Assembly (NCBI RefSeq): GCF_032477075.1
Contig: NZ_JAWDXO010000044.1
Location: 1 to 24,024, forward strand
Source: Fusobacterium sp.
GTDB lineage: Bacteria > Fusobacteriota > Fusobacteriia > Fusobacteriales > Fusobacteriaceae
Direction: 5' to 3'
Length of the DNA stretch: 24,024 nucleotides
Made by a program: the position numbers and the translations under genes. This document shows, piece after piece, positions 23,925 through 24,024 of this stretch. Position 1 is the first letter of the stretch. The number at the start of each line of letters is the position of its first letter. The notes under the pieces are model-generated. The model was not told the origin of the DNA. It worked only from the letters and a program-made list of their open reading frames with translations, and made no database searches.

Positions 23925-23933
23925 TTTAAAAAA

Positions 23934-23970
23934 AGCTGAGTAACATTTAAAAAAAATGTTTCACTCAGCT
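23934..23970. terminator. Terminator-like hairpin between divergent promoters
   Basis: Arms AGCTGAGT plus AACATTT (23934-23948) and AAATGTT plus ACTCAGCT (23954-23970) pair with a 2-base bulge. A T tract follows on both strands (TTTTTT at 23974-23979; AAAAAA at 23928-23933). It has the form of a bidirectional terminator but sits between two divergent promoters, so it may be an insulator, an operator or a relic. Confidence 0.6.
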
Positions 23971-23977
23971 CTCTTTT

Positions 23978-24010
23978 TTGTATAATATAGTTACCACCCT
24001 AATTATACAA
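23978..24010 (+). promoter_or_regulatory. -10 box and flanking inverted repeat of the next gene
   Basis: A perfect TATAAT lies at 23981-23986. It is part of the arm TTGTATAAT (23978-23986), which is repeated inverted as ATTATACAA (24002-24010) across a 15-base gap. The repeat flanks the expected transcription start, as a repressor site would. The -35 is poor. Confidence 0.45.
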
Positions 24011-24021
24011 AGGAGACATAC

Positions 24022-24024
24022 ATG
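24022..24024 (+). CDS. Start codon of a plus-strand gene cut by the window edge
   Basis: Only the ATG is inside the window. AAAGGAG (24009-24015) lies 6 bases upstream and a TATAAT box about 40 bases upstream, so a gene beginning here is likely. Nothing can be said about its product. Confidence 0.5.

Overview
The window looks like a chromosomal segment from a low-GC, Gram-negative, fermentative bacterium, most likely a Fusobacterium. I base this on very A/T-rich DNA, strong AGGAGG ribosome sites, a complete type V autotransporter with a C-terminal aromatic residue, a lipidated subtilisin-like surface protease, a decayed outer-membrane barrel gene, and glycolysis and PTS genes of an anaerobic sugar/amino-acid fermenter. 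The species assignment is inference. No tRNA, rRNA, CRISPR array or insertion sequence was recognised.

Layout. Positions 1-981 (-) hold the N-terminal part of a subtilisin-like lipoprotein protease that runs off the left edge. Positions 1253-1667 (-) carry the frameshifted remnant of an outer-membrane barrel gene with its terminator. Positions 1821-3978 (+) are a compact AraC regulator / EamA exporter / DUF2000 operon ending in a bidirectional terminator. Positions 4019-5494 (-) hold a secreted Sel1/TPR repeat protein and a YcxB-like membrane protein. A pirin (-, 5558-6406) and a DODA-type dioxygenase (+, 6831-7610) are divergent. The gene-poor stretch 7611-8335 contains a promoter, long hairpins and a terminator that together look like an independent small structured transcript. 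An autotransporter follows (8336-11236), then enolase and pyruvate kinase (-).

The second half is metabolic. A PLP-dependent serine/threonine-type dehydratase (-), an RpiR regulator (+) and an aspartate dehydrogenase-like protein (+) form a small amino-acid module with clear promoters. One is overlaid by a perfect 34-bp palindrome. The last 6 kb is a sugar operon on the minus strand: a PRD/EIIB/EIIA regulator with its own terminator, then EIIA, EIIB, EIIC of the ascorbate (Ula) PTS family, a PfkB sugar kinase and a class II aldolase. The kinase and aldolase suggest that the imported sugar phosphate is phosphorylated again and split into triose phosphates, which the eno/pyk pair would carry on to pyruvate. 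A new plus-strand gene begins at the last three bases.

The most interesting candidates are the small structured transcript at 7886-8195, the dehydratase/RpiR/aspartate-dehydrogenase module with its palindromic operator candidate, and the Ula-type PTS joined to a kinase/aldolase pathway of unknown substrate.
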